Shown here piece after piece: positions 36,019 to 44,624 of a stretch of 64,000 nucleotides of DNA. Every line of letters starts with the position of its first letter. The first letter of the stretch is position 1. Both the position numbers and the translations under genes were made by a program. Below the pieces are notes generated by a model. The model was not told the DNA's origin. It made no database searches and was given only the letters and a program-made list of their open reading frames with translations. The stretch is from DASZBX01 sp035943635 (GTDB lineage: Bacteria > Actinomycetota > Actinomycetes > Streptomycetales > Catenulisporaceae). The DNA is taken from NCBI GenBank assembly GCA_035943635.1, contig DASZBX010000039.1:1-64000 (forward strand), written 5' to 3'.

Positions 36019-37029
36019 CTAGTCGTCGTCCGCGGCGGAATCCAGGTCGTCCTCGTCGGCCGCGGCGTTGTTCGCCGCCGCGGTCTTCGCGGCCCGCAGC
36101 AGGCCCTCGATCGCGGGCACGGCGGCCTGGGCGATGGCCAACTCGGCGTCGATGTCGTCCACGTCGATCGTCTCGGGCTCGGCGTTCGCCTCGCGGTCGG
36201 CGTCCCGGATGGCGACCCGCTCGTTCGACGTGGTCTCGTTGCGCTGCCGGTTGGCGCTGGCCGCGTCCGAGTGCGGCAGCGAGGAGTGTTCGAGGAAGCG
36301 CAGCAGCTCGACCGGGAACGGCAGGATGATCGTGGAGGACTTCTCCGAGGCCACCTCGACCATCGTCTGCATCAGGCGCAGCTGGAGCGCGGCCGGGCTG
36401 GCCGACATCACGTCGGCGGCCTGAGCCAGCTTCTTCGAGGCCTGCAGCTCGCCGTCCGCGGTGATGATCCGGGCCCGGCGCTCCCGGTCGGCCTCGGCCT
36501 GCCGGGCCATGGTGCGCTTCATCGCCTCCGGCAGGGCCACGTCCTTGATCTCGACCCGGTCGATGTGGATGCCCCAGCCGGCCGCGGGGGAGTCGAGCAT
36601 CAGCGCCAGACCCTGGTTCATCGGCTCCCGGTTGGACAGCAGGTCGTCCAGCGAGGACTTGCCGATGATCGAGCGCAGCGAGGTCTGGGCCACCTGGGCG
36701 ACCGCGAACTGGTAGTCCTGCACCTCTATGATCGCCTGCACCGGGTCCATCACGCGGTAGTACACGACCGCGTCCACCCGGACCGTCACGTTGTCCTTGG
36801 TGATGCCCTCCTGGGCCGGGACCGGCATGGTGACGATCTGCGTGTTCACCCGGACCAGCCGGTCCGAGAACGGCCGCAGCACGGTGATCCCGGCCTCGCG
36901 CGGCTGGCCGAGCACCTTGCCCCAGCGGTAGACCACGCCCCGTTCGAACTGGCGGACCACCCGGAACCGGGGCCGCCCGATCAGGCCGCCGACCACCAGG
37001 ACACCGAGCACGATCTCAAGTCCGAACAC
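36019..37029 (-). CDS. SPFH/band-7 (slipin-type) membrane protein
   Basis: The roughly 336-residue stomatin-like protein has one N-terminal helix (FGLEIVLGVLVVGGLIG). The SPFH domain follows (VRQFERGVVYRWGKVLGQPREAGITVLRPFSDRLVRVNTQ...), ending in LQLRLMQTMVEVASEKSSTIILPFPVE. These proteins oligomerise in membrane microdomains. The last 60 residues are acidic (ADEDDLDSAADDD). Start choice: GTG 37029 has AAGGTGG 6 bases upstream; starts at 37038 or 37086 would add up to 19 poorly supported residues. The usual NfeD partner gene is not adjacent. Confidence 0.85.
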   Translation of the reverse strand: MFGLEIVLGVLVVGGLIGRPRFRVVRQFERGVVYRWGKVLGQPREAGITVLRPFSDRLVRVNTQIVTMPVPAQEGITKDNVTVRVDAVVYYRVMDPVQAIIEVQDYQFAVAQVAQTSLRSIIGKSSLDDLLSNREPMNQGLALMLDSPAAGWGIHIDRVEIKDVALPEAMKRTMARQAEADRERRARIITADGELQASKKLAQAADVMSASPAALQLRLMQTMVEVASEKSSTIILPFPVELLRFLEHSSLPHSDAASANRQRNETTSNERVAIRDADREANAEPETIDVDDIDAELAIAQAAVPAIEGLLRAAKTAAANNAAADEDDLDSAADDD

Positions 37030-37254
37030 GTCAGCCACCTTAGGAAAAGCCCGTGGATCCCACTCGCCGGACATCCGCCCGGTCATCCACAGGGTAGAAC
37101 GCCCGGCCCGGCCCGCCTAGTGCCCGTGAGCCGACGGGCCGTCGGCATGCTGCGAACGGACGCCTCCCGGGCAGGCCCCGACCCACCCGCCGACCACCGC
37201 CCGCTGCCTGCCGACCACCGCCCACTGCTCGCGGCCCGCTGCTCGCCGCCCGGC

Positions 37255-38640
37255 TCAGCGGAACTCGGACAATCGCGGCCGGACCCCGGCCGCGATGGCG
37301 ACCAGCGCCGCCCCGGCCAGCGCCCACGGCAGCCAGCCCCAGTCCGCCAGCTCGTTCTGCGAATCGCTGTTCGCACCGGTGAAGGCGGCCAGCCGGGTGT
37401 TGGACAGGTCCAGCAGGGAGGAGTCGAAGTAGTAGAAGTCGAACGCGTCCTGGCCCCGCGCGATCCCGGTGTCCAGGGCGAGCGCGGTGTCCACGTCGCC
37501 GCCGGCCGCCGCCCGGGTGATCTTCGGCAGGTCCGCGGACGAGACGGTCTTCCACCGGCCGCCGATCGCGTCGTCGCCGGCCGACAGGGCCGTTATCGGG
37601 GCGTCGGCCGAGGTCAGCGCCTGTGCGACCGGGTTGCCGGTGCCGCCGCCGAGCAGCGGGTCCCCGGTGATCGCGGTCGGCGCGAGCAGGTAGCGGGTCA
37701 CCGCGGCGTCGGCGTCGTACGCGGCGGCCCGGGCCCGGGTCACGGCCAGGTACCCGGCGAAGGAGGTGCCCGCGTCCGAGGTGTCCCGGCTGAGCCCGGC
37801 CAGCGAGTCCGCGGCGGCCCCGGCCAGCACGGCCACCAGCACGGCCGCGAGCAGCACGCCGGGGTTGACCGAGCGGCGGAACCAGCGGCTGATCCGCCGG
37901 TGCAGTACCAGCAGGGCGAGCAGTGCGGCCAGGCCGAGCACGCCAGAGGCGACGGCCCCGATCATCGCGTCCCGGTGCGCGTTGCTCGCGGCCGTGGCCA
38001 GCTGTGCGGCGGTGCTGTCGCGCAGGTTCGCGGCCTGGGGCAGCACGGTCGACTTCATCAGGGTGGAGGCGATGCTGTAGTACCCCTGCGCGGACGGGGA
38101 GCTCTGCCCGGCCAGCGCGCCGGTGTCCTGGTCCAGCGAGATGCTCTGCGCGGCGAACTGGCGGTAGGTGGTGATCTCGTGGGCCAGTTGGTTCACCTGG
38201 CCCGATGCGGAACTGTCGGACAGTTGCCCGAGGTCGGCGTCGGCCTGCTGGTTGCGGGTGTTGTACTGCGCCAGGGCGGTGAGCGCGGAGCTGCCGTAGT
38301 CCACGCCGTTGCCCGAGGTGCCGTCGCCGAGCAGCACCTGGCGGCTGGCCTCGGCGTCCAGGTCGGACAGGGCGAAGTACAGGTCCGAGGCGCTGGACGC
38401 GGTGGCCGCGCGCGAGCTGACCGTCGTCGCGGCGTTCTGCGCGATCGTGAAGGTGGCCACGACCACGGCCAGCAGGGCCCCGACCAGCGCGGCCGCCACG
38501 GTCGCGCCGACCCGCAGCCGTCTCGGGGTGGACCGCTGCGCCCGCTCGCCCCGGTTCGCCGTCCCGTTCCGCGTCCCGCCCGCTGTCCCGCCCCCGGTCG
38601 TCCCCTGCTGCGTCTCCGGCCCCACCGCGACTACCGTCAT
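37255..38640 (-). CDS. Membrane protein with two helical extracytoplasmic domains, unknown function
   Basis: The 461-residue protein has three membrane helices: VAAALVGALLAVVVATFTIA near 50-70, MIGAVASGVLGLAALLALLVL near 220-240, and GVLLAAVLVAVLAGAAADSLA near 255-275. A fourth lies at the C-terminus (WLPWALAGAALVAIAAGV). Two long helical loops of about 150 residues each lie between them, resembling the four-helix sensory bundles of chemoreceptors and kinases, but no signalling output domain follows. The start at 38640 is the first ATG that gives a protein-like N-terminus. It is divergent from thrS. Confidence 0.75.
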   Translation of the reverse strand: MTVVAVGPETQQGTTGGGTAGGTRNGTANRGERAQRSTPRRLRVGATVAAALVGALLAVVVATFTIAQNAATTVSSRAATASSASDLYFALSDLDAEASRQVLLGDGTSGNGVDYGSSALTALAQYNTRNQQADADLGQLSDSSASGQVNQLAHEITTYRQFAAQSISLDQDTGALAGQSSPSAQGYYSIASTLMKSTVLPQAANLRDSTAAQLATAASNAHRDAMIGAVASGVLGLAALLALLVLHRRISRWFRRSVNPGVLLAAVLVAVLAGAAADSLAGLSRDTSDAGTSFAGYLAVTRARAAAYDADAAVTRYLLAPTAITGDPLLGGGTGNPVAQALTSADAPITALSAGDDAIGGRWKTVSSADLPKITRAAAGGDVDTALALDTGIARGQDAFDFYYFDSSLLDLSNTRLAAFTGANSDSQNELADWGWLPWALAGAALVAIAAGVRPRLSEFR

Positions 38641-38822
38641 AAGGCCACTATCGCTACTCTCGGTGAACAAAAGATGGCTCAGAGGCGGACGCCGGGTGAT
38701 TATCGAGAGTTGTGTCACGACCTCGGTAGGATTTGCGCCAGGTCGTCTTCCCGGCGGCCACGTCGGTACCGCCGATCGGGCGGTCGAGTTGCGGCGCACG
38801 CGCGCCGATAAGGAGTATCACG

Positions 38823-40856
38823 GTGTCCGAGATCCGGGTGACTATCGATCGATTGTCCGCTGAACAGGGCGAACGGGTCGAGCGGACGGTCACGGCGGGC
38901 ACTACGGTCGGCGAGCTGTTCGCCGAGCTCTTCGCCGGCGACCGCTCCAACATCGCCGCGCGCCTGCTCGGTGCGGACGGGGCCGGCGGGGCGGCCACCG
39001 TCACCGCGACCCTGATCGACCTGAACCGGGTGCTGGCCGACGGCGACGTGCTCGAACCGGTCGCGATCGACTCCGCGGACGGCCGGGCGATCCTGCGCCA
39101 CTCCACCGCGCACGTCATGGCCCAGGCGGTCCAGGAGGTCTTCCCCGAGGCCAGGCTCGGCATCGGGCCGCCGATCAAGGACGGGTTCTACTACGACTTC
39201 CAGGTGGCCCGGCCGTTCACCCCGGAGGACCTGAAGCTGGTCGAGCAGAAGATGCAGGCGATCATCAAGCAGGGCCAGCGGTTCTCCCGGCGCGCGGTCT
39301 CGGACGACGAGGCCCGGACCGAGCTGGCCGCCGAGCCGTTCAAGCTGGAGCTGATCGGGCTCAAGGGCTCGGCCGCCTCCGCCGCGGACGGCGCGGACGC
39401 CGAGGTCGGCTCGGGCGAGCTGACCATCTACGACAACCTGGACCCGAAGAGCGGCGAGCTGTGCTGGAAGGACCTGTGCCGCGGCCCGCACCTGCCGACC
39501 ACCCGCACCATCCCGGCGTTCAAGCTGATGCGCAGCGCCGCCGCGTACTGGCGCGGCAGCGAGAAGAACCCGCAGTTGCAGCGGATCTACGGCACCGCGT
39601 GGGAGTCGAAGGACGCGCTCAAGGCGCATCTGGACTTCCTGGCCGAGGCGGAGAAGCGCGACCACCGCAAGCTCGGCGCGGAGCTGGACCTGTTCTCCTT
39701 CCCGACCGAGATCGGCTCCGGCCTGGCGGTGTTCCACCCCAAGGGCGCGATCATCCGCAACGAGATGGAGCAGTACTCGCGCAAGCGGCACATCGAGGCC
39801 GGGTACGAGTTCGCCTACACCCCGCACGCGACCAAGGGCACGCTGTTCGAGCTCTCCGGGCACCTGGACTGGTACAAGGAGGGCATGTACCCGCCCATGC
39901 AGCTGGACGAGGGCGTGGACTACTACCTCAAGCCGATGAACTGCCCGATGCACAACCTGATCTTCCGGTCGCGCGGGCGGTCCTACCGTGAGCTGCCGCT
40001 GCGGTTGTTCGAGTTCGGCACCGTGTACCGGTACGAGAAGTCCGGCGTCGTGCACGGCCTGACCCGGGCCCGCGGCTTCACCCAGGACGACGCGCACATC
40101 TACTGCACCCGCGACCAGATGGCCGAGGAGCTCGACAAGCTGCTGACGTTCGTGCTCGACCTGCTGCGCGACTACGGCCTGAACGACTTCTACCTCGAAC
40201 TGTCCACCCGCGACCCGAAGAAGTCGGTCGGCACGGACGAGGCGTGGGAGGAAGCGACCGAGACGCTGCGCCAGGTCGCCCTCAAGCGCAACATGGAACT
40301 GGTCGACGACCCGGAGGGCGCGGCCTTCTACGGGCCGAAGATCTCGGTCCAGGCCAAGGACGCGATCGGCCGCAGCTGGCAGATGTCGACGATCCAGCTG
40401 GACTTCAACCTGCCGGAGCGGTTCGAGCTCGAGTACAAGGGCCCGGACGGCGCCGACCACCGCCCGGTGATGATCCACCGGGCCCTGTTCGGCTCGATCG
40501 AGCGCTTCTTCGCGGTCCTGCTGGAGCACTACGCCGGCGCGTTCCCGGCCTGGCTGGCCCCGGTCCAGGTGACCGCGATCCCGATCACCGACGCGCACGT
40601 GCCGTACCTGGACGAGATCGCCGTCCGGCTGCGGGCCGAGGGGATCCGGGTGCACCTGGACGCCTCGGACGACCGGATGCAGAAGAAGATCCGCAACGCG
40701 CAGAAGGACAAGGTGCCGTTCATGCTGCTGGCCGGGGACGAGGACGCGGCCAAGGGCGCGGTGTCCTTCCGGTACCGGAATGGCGAGCAGAAGAACGGTG
40801 TTGCGATCGACGAGGCGGTCCAGGAGATCGTCGCGGCGGTACGCGAGCGGCGCTAG
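38823..40856 (+). CDS. thrS: Threonyl-tRNA synthetase
   Basis: This class-II synthetase charges tRNA-Thr (677 residues). It carries an N-terminal TGS domain and the editing domain with the zinc/His motif HSTAHVMAQAVQEVFP near 95. Class-II motif 2 (FRSRGRSYRELPLRLFEFGTVYRYE) and MNCPMHN (zinc Cys) are present, and the anticodon-binding domain (WLAPVQVTAIPITDAH) closes the protein. GTG 38823 has AAGGAG 7 bases upstream. Its TAG stop lies in the CTAG that opens repeat element C. The order thrS-...-HIT-...-pgsA matches streptomycetes. Confidence 0.96.
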   Translation: MSEIRVTIDRLSAEQGERVERTVTAGTTVGELFAELFAGDRSNIAARLLGADGAGGAATVTATLIDLNRVLADGDVLEPVAIDSADGRAILRHSTAHVMAQAVQEVFPEARLGIGPPIKDGFYYDFQVARPFTPEDLKLVEQKMQAIIKQGQRFSRRAVSDDEARTELAAEPFKLELIGLKGSAASAADGADAEVGSGELTIYDNLDPKSGELCWKDLCRGPHLPTTRTIPAFKLMRSAAAYWRGSEKNPQLQRIYGTAWESKDALKAHLDFLAEAEKRDHRKLGAELDLFSFPTEIGSGLAVFHPKGAIIRNEMEQYSRKRHIEAGYEFAYTPHATKGTLFELSGHLDWYKEGMYPPMQLDEGVDYYLKPMNCPMHNLIFRSRGRSYRELPLRLFEFGTVYRYEKSGVVHGLTRARGFTQDDAHIYCTRDQMAEELDKLLTFVLDLLRDYGLNDFYLELSTRDPKKSVGTDEAWEEATETLRQVALKRNMELVDDPEGAAFYGPKISVQAKDAIGRSWQMSTIQLDFNLPERFELEYKGPDGADHRPVMIHRALFGSIERFFAVLLEHYAGAFPAWLAPVQVTAIPITDAHVPYLDEIAVRLRAEGIRVHLDASDDRMQKKIRNAQKDKVPFMLLAGDEDAAKGAVSFRYRNGEQKNGVAIDEAVQEIVAAVRERR

Positions 40857-41054
40857 GCAGTGTTTGGGAATGTGTCAAGGCCACGGCATGACCGCCGGTT
40901 TGTGCTGGTAGGTGCGGCGAGTCTGGTCAGCGCCGAGCATGGGTGCGCCGCACGGGACGGCTCATACTCGGTCGTCTGCGCCGTTGCGTGCGGTGCGGCC
41001 AGGCGACGGCGATCACCGGATTCGCGCCTTGAGACATTCCCCAACACTGCCTAG
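40853..41054. repeat. Palindromic element C (202 bp, CTAG-bounded)
   Basis: It runs from CTAG 40853-40856 (including the thrS TAG stop) to CTAG 41051-41054. The arms 40853-40880 and 41027-41054 are inverted repeats matching at 26 of 28 positions. The interior has further GC-rich complementarity but no gene. Its sequence is unrelated to elements A and B, though the size class and CTAG boundaries are the same. Confidence 0.8.
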
Positions 41055-41119
41055 TTCCAGGCCGTCGCCGGGCCGCCGCAGGACCAGCGGCCCGGCGACG
41101 GAAGCATGAGGAGTAAGCG

Positions 41120-41920
41120 ATGACCGGTCAGGACGAGTGGCGCCAGTGGCACGACGAGCGGGTGGCGCGGCTGCGGGAACCCTTCGGAATCCTCGCCCTG
41201 GTCGGCACGCACTGGCTGGAGCAGGAGCCCGCGCCGATCATCCCGGGCGAGCCGGTGCTGTGGAGCGGGGACGCGACCTCGGTCACGGTCACCGCGAAGG
41301 CCGAGCACGGCCTGGTCCTGGACGGCGAGACGATCGACGGCACGGTCACCCTGACCCCGGACACCGAGCCGAACCCGTCCACGGTCACCGCGGCCGGACA
41401 GTACCGGCTGGTCCCGATCGTGCGCGAGGGCGTGCCCGCGTTGCGCGTCTACGACCCGCAGGCGCAGACGCGGCAGGACTTCCTGGGTGTCGCCGCGTTC
41501 GACTACGCGCCGGACTGGGTCCGTCCGGCCCGGTTCACCGCCTACCCCGAACAGCGCACCGAGTCCGTGCTGAACGCGGACGGCAGGTACCGCGGCCTGG
41601 ACTTGGTCGGAACGGTTGAATTCACGACCCCGGCCGCGGGCGAGGCCGAGGCACAGACCCACTCCTTCGCGGTCGAGCGGCTCGCCGACGGCCGGCTGAA
41701 GGCGGTCTTCGCGGACGCGACCAGTGGGAAGAGCACGTTCCGGTTCCGCTTCCTGGAGCTGCCGGCCCCGGCCGCCGACGGCGCCACCGTGGCCGACTTC
41801 AACCGCGCCCACCTGCCGCCCTGCGCCTTCGCCGACCACTACGTCTGCCCGGTGCCGCCCGCGGGCAACACCCTGCCGCTCCCGGTCGCCGCCGGAGAGC
41901 AGTCTGTCCAGACCAGATGA
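41120..41920 (+). CDS. DUF1684 family protein
   Basis: This 266-residue cytosolic protein has the DUF1684 layout. The N-terminus is WRQWHDERVARLREPFGILALVGTHWL, the middle is YRLVPIVREGVPALRVYDPQAQTRQDFLG with WVRPARFTAYP, and the closing motif is FNRAHLPPCAFADHYVCPVPPAGN. The two cysteines (PPCAF, VCPVPP) and surrounding prolines are the family hallmark. Function is unknown. ATG 41120 has AGGAG in the usual position. It follows element C by 65 bp and precedes the HIT gene by 20 bp. Confidence 0.85.
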   Translation: MTGQDEWRQWHDERVARLREPFGILALVGTHWLEQEPAPIIPGEPVLWSGDATSVTVTAKAEHGLVLDGETIDGTVTLTPDTEPNPSTVTAAGQYRLVPIVREGVPALRVYDPQAQTRQDFLGVAAFDYAPDWVRPARFTAYPEQRTESVLNADGRYRGLDLVGTVEFTTPAAGEAEAQTHSFAVERLADGRLKAVFADATSGKSTFRFRFLELPAPAADGATVADFNRAHLPPCAFADHYVCPVPPAGNTLPLPVAAGEQSVQTR

Positions 41921-41940
41921 CGGCCGGATAAACTGTTCCC

Positions 41941-42480
41941 ATGGCGATGATGGAGGAGCGCGACGGAGTAGGTGTGCCGGACGCCTTACAGAGGCTGTGG
42001 ACACCGCACCGGATGGCGTACATCCAGGGCGAGAACAAGCCGGACACCCCGGACTCCGACGACTGCCCGTTCTGTCGGATCCAGAAGCTGTCCGACGAGG
42101 ACGCCCTCATCGTCGCGCGCGGCGAGTTCGTCTACGCGGTACTCAACCTCTACCCCTACAACGGCGGCCACCTGCTGGTCTGCCCGTACCGCCACGTCGC
42201 CGACTACACCGACCTGGACAAGGACGAGACCGCCGAACTCGCGGCGTTCACCAAGTCCGCGATGACCGCCGTCCGCGCCGCCGCGCACCCGCAGGGCTTC
42301 AACATCGGGCTCAACCAGGGCAACGCGGCCGGCGCGGGCATCGCCGCGCACCTGCACCAGCACATCGTGCCGCGCTGGTACGGCGACTCGAACTTCATGC
42401 CGGTGATCGGGCACACCCGCACCCTGCCGCAGCTGCTCACCGACACCCGCCGCCTGCTCGCCGACGCCTGGTCCGGCTGA
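41941..42480 (+). CDS. HIT-family nucleotide hydrolase/transferase
   Basis: The 179-residue protein has CPFC (a zinc-binding pair) near residue 42, YNGGHLLVCPYRHV and the histidine triad HLHQHIVPRW near 140, where the central His forms the nucleotidyl intermediate. This subgroup, with the long C-terminal part WYGDSNFMPVIGHTRTLPQLL, is related to mycobacterial AP4A phosphorylase. A role in dinucleoside polyphosphate turnover, next to thrS (a source of AP4A), is plausible. Confidence 0.88.
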   Translation: MAMMEERDGVGVPDALQRLWTPHRMAYIQGENKPDTPDSDDCPFCRIQKLSDEDALIVARGEFVYAVLNLYPYNGGHLLVCPYRHVADYTDLDKDETAELAAFTKSAMTAVRAAAHPQGFNIGLNQGNAAGAGIAAHLHQHIVPRWYGDSNFMPVIGHTRTLPQLLTDTRRLLADAWSG

Positions 42481-42634
42481 TCGGCGCCGGCCCGGCCCGG
42501 CCTGGGCGCGGATCGTCCGGCTCGATTGCGGAATCATCACTTAAGGTATGCATTTGGTACCGAACTAGACACGGGACGACTGATCAACGCCCCGCCGTCA
42601 GCCCGTGCCCCTACCCTTATCAAGGGAGATCCAG

Positions 42635-42654
42635 GGGGAATGCGGGCATTCCCC
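42635..42654 (+). terminator. 8-bp stem with GC tetraloop downstream of the HIT gene
   Basis: GGGGAATG and CATTCCCC surround CGGG, 155 bases after the HIT stop and 89 before the next ATG. It could be a terminator or a leader hairpin of the next gene. Confidence 0.4.
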
Positions 42655-42742
42655 TCGGTCCGCGCGGGCGATCCATCCGGGTCGCGCGGGCGGCGCCGAC
42701 GCCGGGAACGGCACTGGTGAAAGCATCGGGGAGCACCACACC

Positions 42743-44230
42743 ATGACGGAGACGACCACCGGGCGGGGGACCACCAGGACGGCTGCCGGGCAGCGGCCGG
42801 CCACCGGGTCCGGCCGGACCGAGCGCATACGGACGCTGCTGGACCGGCTGCGGGACGGGCAGGTCGGCGACCCCCTGCGCAGCCTGCCGTTCCACTGGCC
42901 GGTGCTGGCCTTCTGGGCCGCGTTCTGGTGCAACGTGATGATCACCCGGACCCGGTCCGGCCGCGGCTGGAACCCGTCCTGGCACTTCGCCGCGGCCGGC
43001 GCCCGGCTGCTGTTCCAGGTCCCGGCCGCGCACGGCGGCGGGCTGGACCTGTTCGTCTCCCACCCGGACCTGCAGAGCGGCCCGCTGACCTTCCTGCTGG
43101 CCGAGCCGATCACCCTGCTCGGCGGCCGCAACGGCCTGTACCCGGCCCAGGTGGTCATGACCGCGCTCGGCCTGGTCGCGCTGATCGCCCTGGAACGCGC
43201 CGCGTTCGCGCACCGGACGGAGGTCACCGCGTCCCGGATCCGCTGGACCGTGCTCGGCGGCGGCCTGCTGCTGCTGCCGGTCTGGGCCTACGCGGGCGTG
43301 TTCTGGGGCCACTTCGACGACGTCCTGGCCCTGCTGTTCGCCGCGCTCGCGCTCTGGGCCCTGGCCGCGCGCAAGCCGCTGCTGGTCGGCCTGTGCCTGG
43401 CCCTGGCGATCGACGCCAAGCCGTGGGCCGCGGGTTTCTCGGCCCTGCTGCTGGCCGTGCCGGGCGGCTGGTCGTGGCGCTCGCCGCGGCTGCGCGCGCT
43501 GGGCCTGCTGGTCCTGGCGGTCTGCGCGCTCTGGCTGCCGTTCGTGATCGCCGACTCGCACACCCTCGACAGCCTGTCCTCCTTCACCATCCAGAACACC
43601 CAGGACTCGGCCCTGCGCGCCCTGGGCGTGACCGATCCGGGCACGCCGAGCTGGGACCGCAGCACCCAGATCGTGTTCGGCTGCGTGCTGGGCCTGGTCG
43701 CGGTCTGGCGGCGCAACTGGCCGGCCGTGCTGCTGCTCGGCGTGTGCGCGCGGCTGATCCTGGAGCCGGGCGACTACCCGTACTACTACCTCGGCCTGCT
43801 GGTCGGCGCGCTGGCCTGGGACCTGCTGTCAGCCCGGCGCCCGGCCCCGCTGGGCACGCTCGCCGTCACCACGGCCTTCTTCGCGTTCGTCCCACTGGCC
43901 GCGATGCCGCACATCCAGGGCCAGTGCAAGCTCGGCGCGATGATCGTGATCGTGCTCGCGGTCCTGCTCGCCCCGGCTGCGCGTAGCGGCCCGGACGCGG
44001 CGGCCAAGCCCGGCGCGCGGACCGGCGACGACACCGAGGCTGACGGCGCGGATGGCGCGGATGGCGAGCCCGCCGGTAAGCCCGCCAACGAGCCCGCCGA
44101 CACGATGGCGGCCGCCGTGATCACCCCGACCCCGCTCGAACCGCCCGCCGACCCGGCCCGACGCATGCTCAAGCGCCGGGCCACCCCGCGGCCCGAACCC
44201 ACCCTGCGCGAGCTCGCCCGCCACTCCTAG
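42743..44230 (+). CDS. Polytopic membrane protein, glycosyltransferase-like (GT-C type)
   Basis: The 495-residue protein has about ten hydrophobic helices after a basic N-terminus. The pattern WNPSWHFAAAGARLLF...GGLDLFVSHPDLQSGPLTFLL between helices 1 and 2, and the later YAGVFWGHFDDVLALLF with IDAKPWAAGF, recall GT-C family polyprenyl-phosphate mannosyl- or arabinosyltransferases. The canonical acidic loop motif is not certain. The C-terminal 100 residues are a cytosolic Ala/Asp/Pro-rich tail. ATG 42743 is chosen over an upstream in-frame start at 42605 that would run through a hairpin. Its TAG stop is inside the CTAG opening element B copy 2. Confidence 0.65.
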   Translation: MTETTTGRGTTRTAAGQRPATGSGRTERIRTLLDRLRDGQVGDPLRSLPFHWPVLAFWAAFWCNVMITRTRSGRGWNPSWHFAAAGARLLFQVPAAHGGGLDLFVSHPDLQSGPLTFLLAEPITLLGGRNGLYPAQVVMTALGLVALIALERAAFAHRTEVTASRIRWTVLGGGLLLLPVWAYAGVFWGHFDDVLALLFAALALWALAARKPLLVGLCLALAIDAKPWAAGFSALLLAVPGGWSWRSPRLRALGLLVLAVCALWLPFVIADSHTLDSLSSFTIQNTQDSALRALGVTDPGTPSWDRSTQIVFGCVLGLVAVWRRNWPAVLLLGVCARLILEPGDYPYYYLGLLVGALAWDLLSARRPAPLGTLAVTTAFFAFVPLAAMPHIQGQCKLGAMIVIVLAVLLAPAARSGPDAAAKPGARTGDDTEADGADGADGEPAGKPANEPADTMAAAVITPTPLEPPADPARRMLKRRATPRPEPTLRELARHS

Positions 44231-44443
44231 ACGAGTAATTCCGAACTCTGGCGCGGCGAAACGGCTGATCGGCGGCGCCTGGCCGCACGCCGCGACCACC
44301 CACAGACGACAAAGTATGCGGCCGGCCGCGGCGCACGCCCAGCCACCACCGCTGAGCCGTTTCGCCGTGCACACTCACTCGGCAGGTCAACGGACCAAAC
44401 AACAGCTCACCTTAGGCGCCAGAGTTCGGAATTACTCGTCTAG
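44227..44443. repeat. Palindromic element B, copy 2 (217 bp, CTAG-bounded)
   Basis: It runs from CTAG 44227-44230 to CTAG 44440-44443. The outer arms (28 bp) are perfectly complementary. Compared with copy 1 the left arm differs at three positions and the right arm at the three matching positions, so every pair is preserved. The inner stem shows the same, AAACAGCT having become AAACGGCT with the partner strand changed. Confidence 0.87.
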
Positions 44444-44609
44444 GAGTCCGCTGAAGATCTTGAAACGGCCTGGGCGGCCGGATCCGGCCGCGTGGACGGT
44501 CCGGCCAAACCGCCCAAAGCCGACGAAGGATTAGGGCGGCTTGTCCGAATCGCCCACGCGGCCGGCTGCGACCGCCCAGGCCATTCCAAGATCTTCAGCG
44601 GACTCCTAG
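44440..44609. repeat. Palindromic element A, copy 2 (170 bp, CTAG-bounded)
   Basis: It shares CTAG 44440-44443 with element B and ends at CTAG 44606-44609. The arms 44440-44461 and 44588-44609 are a perfect 22-bp inverted repeat. The bases right of the element repeat its first 12 bp (CTAGGAGTCCGC), making a 20-bp palindrome across the right border. The B-A pair fills the gap between two convergent genes. Confidence 0.85.
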
Positions 44610-44624
44610 GAGTCCGCGCCCGGC

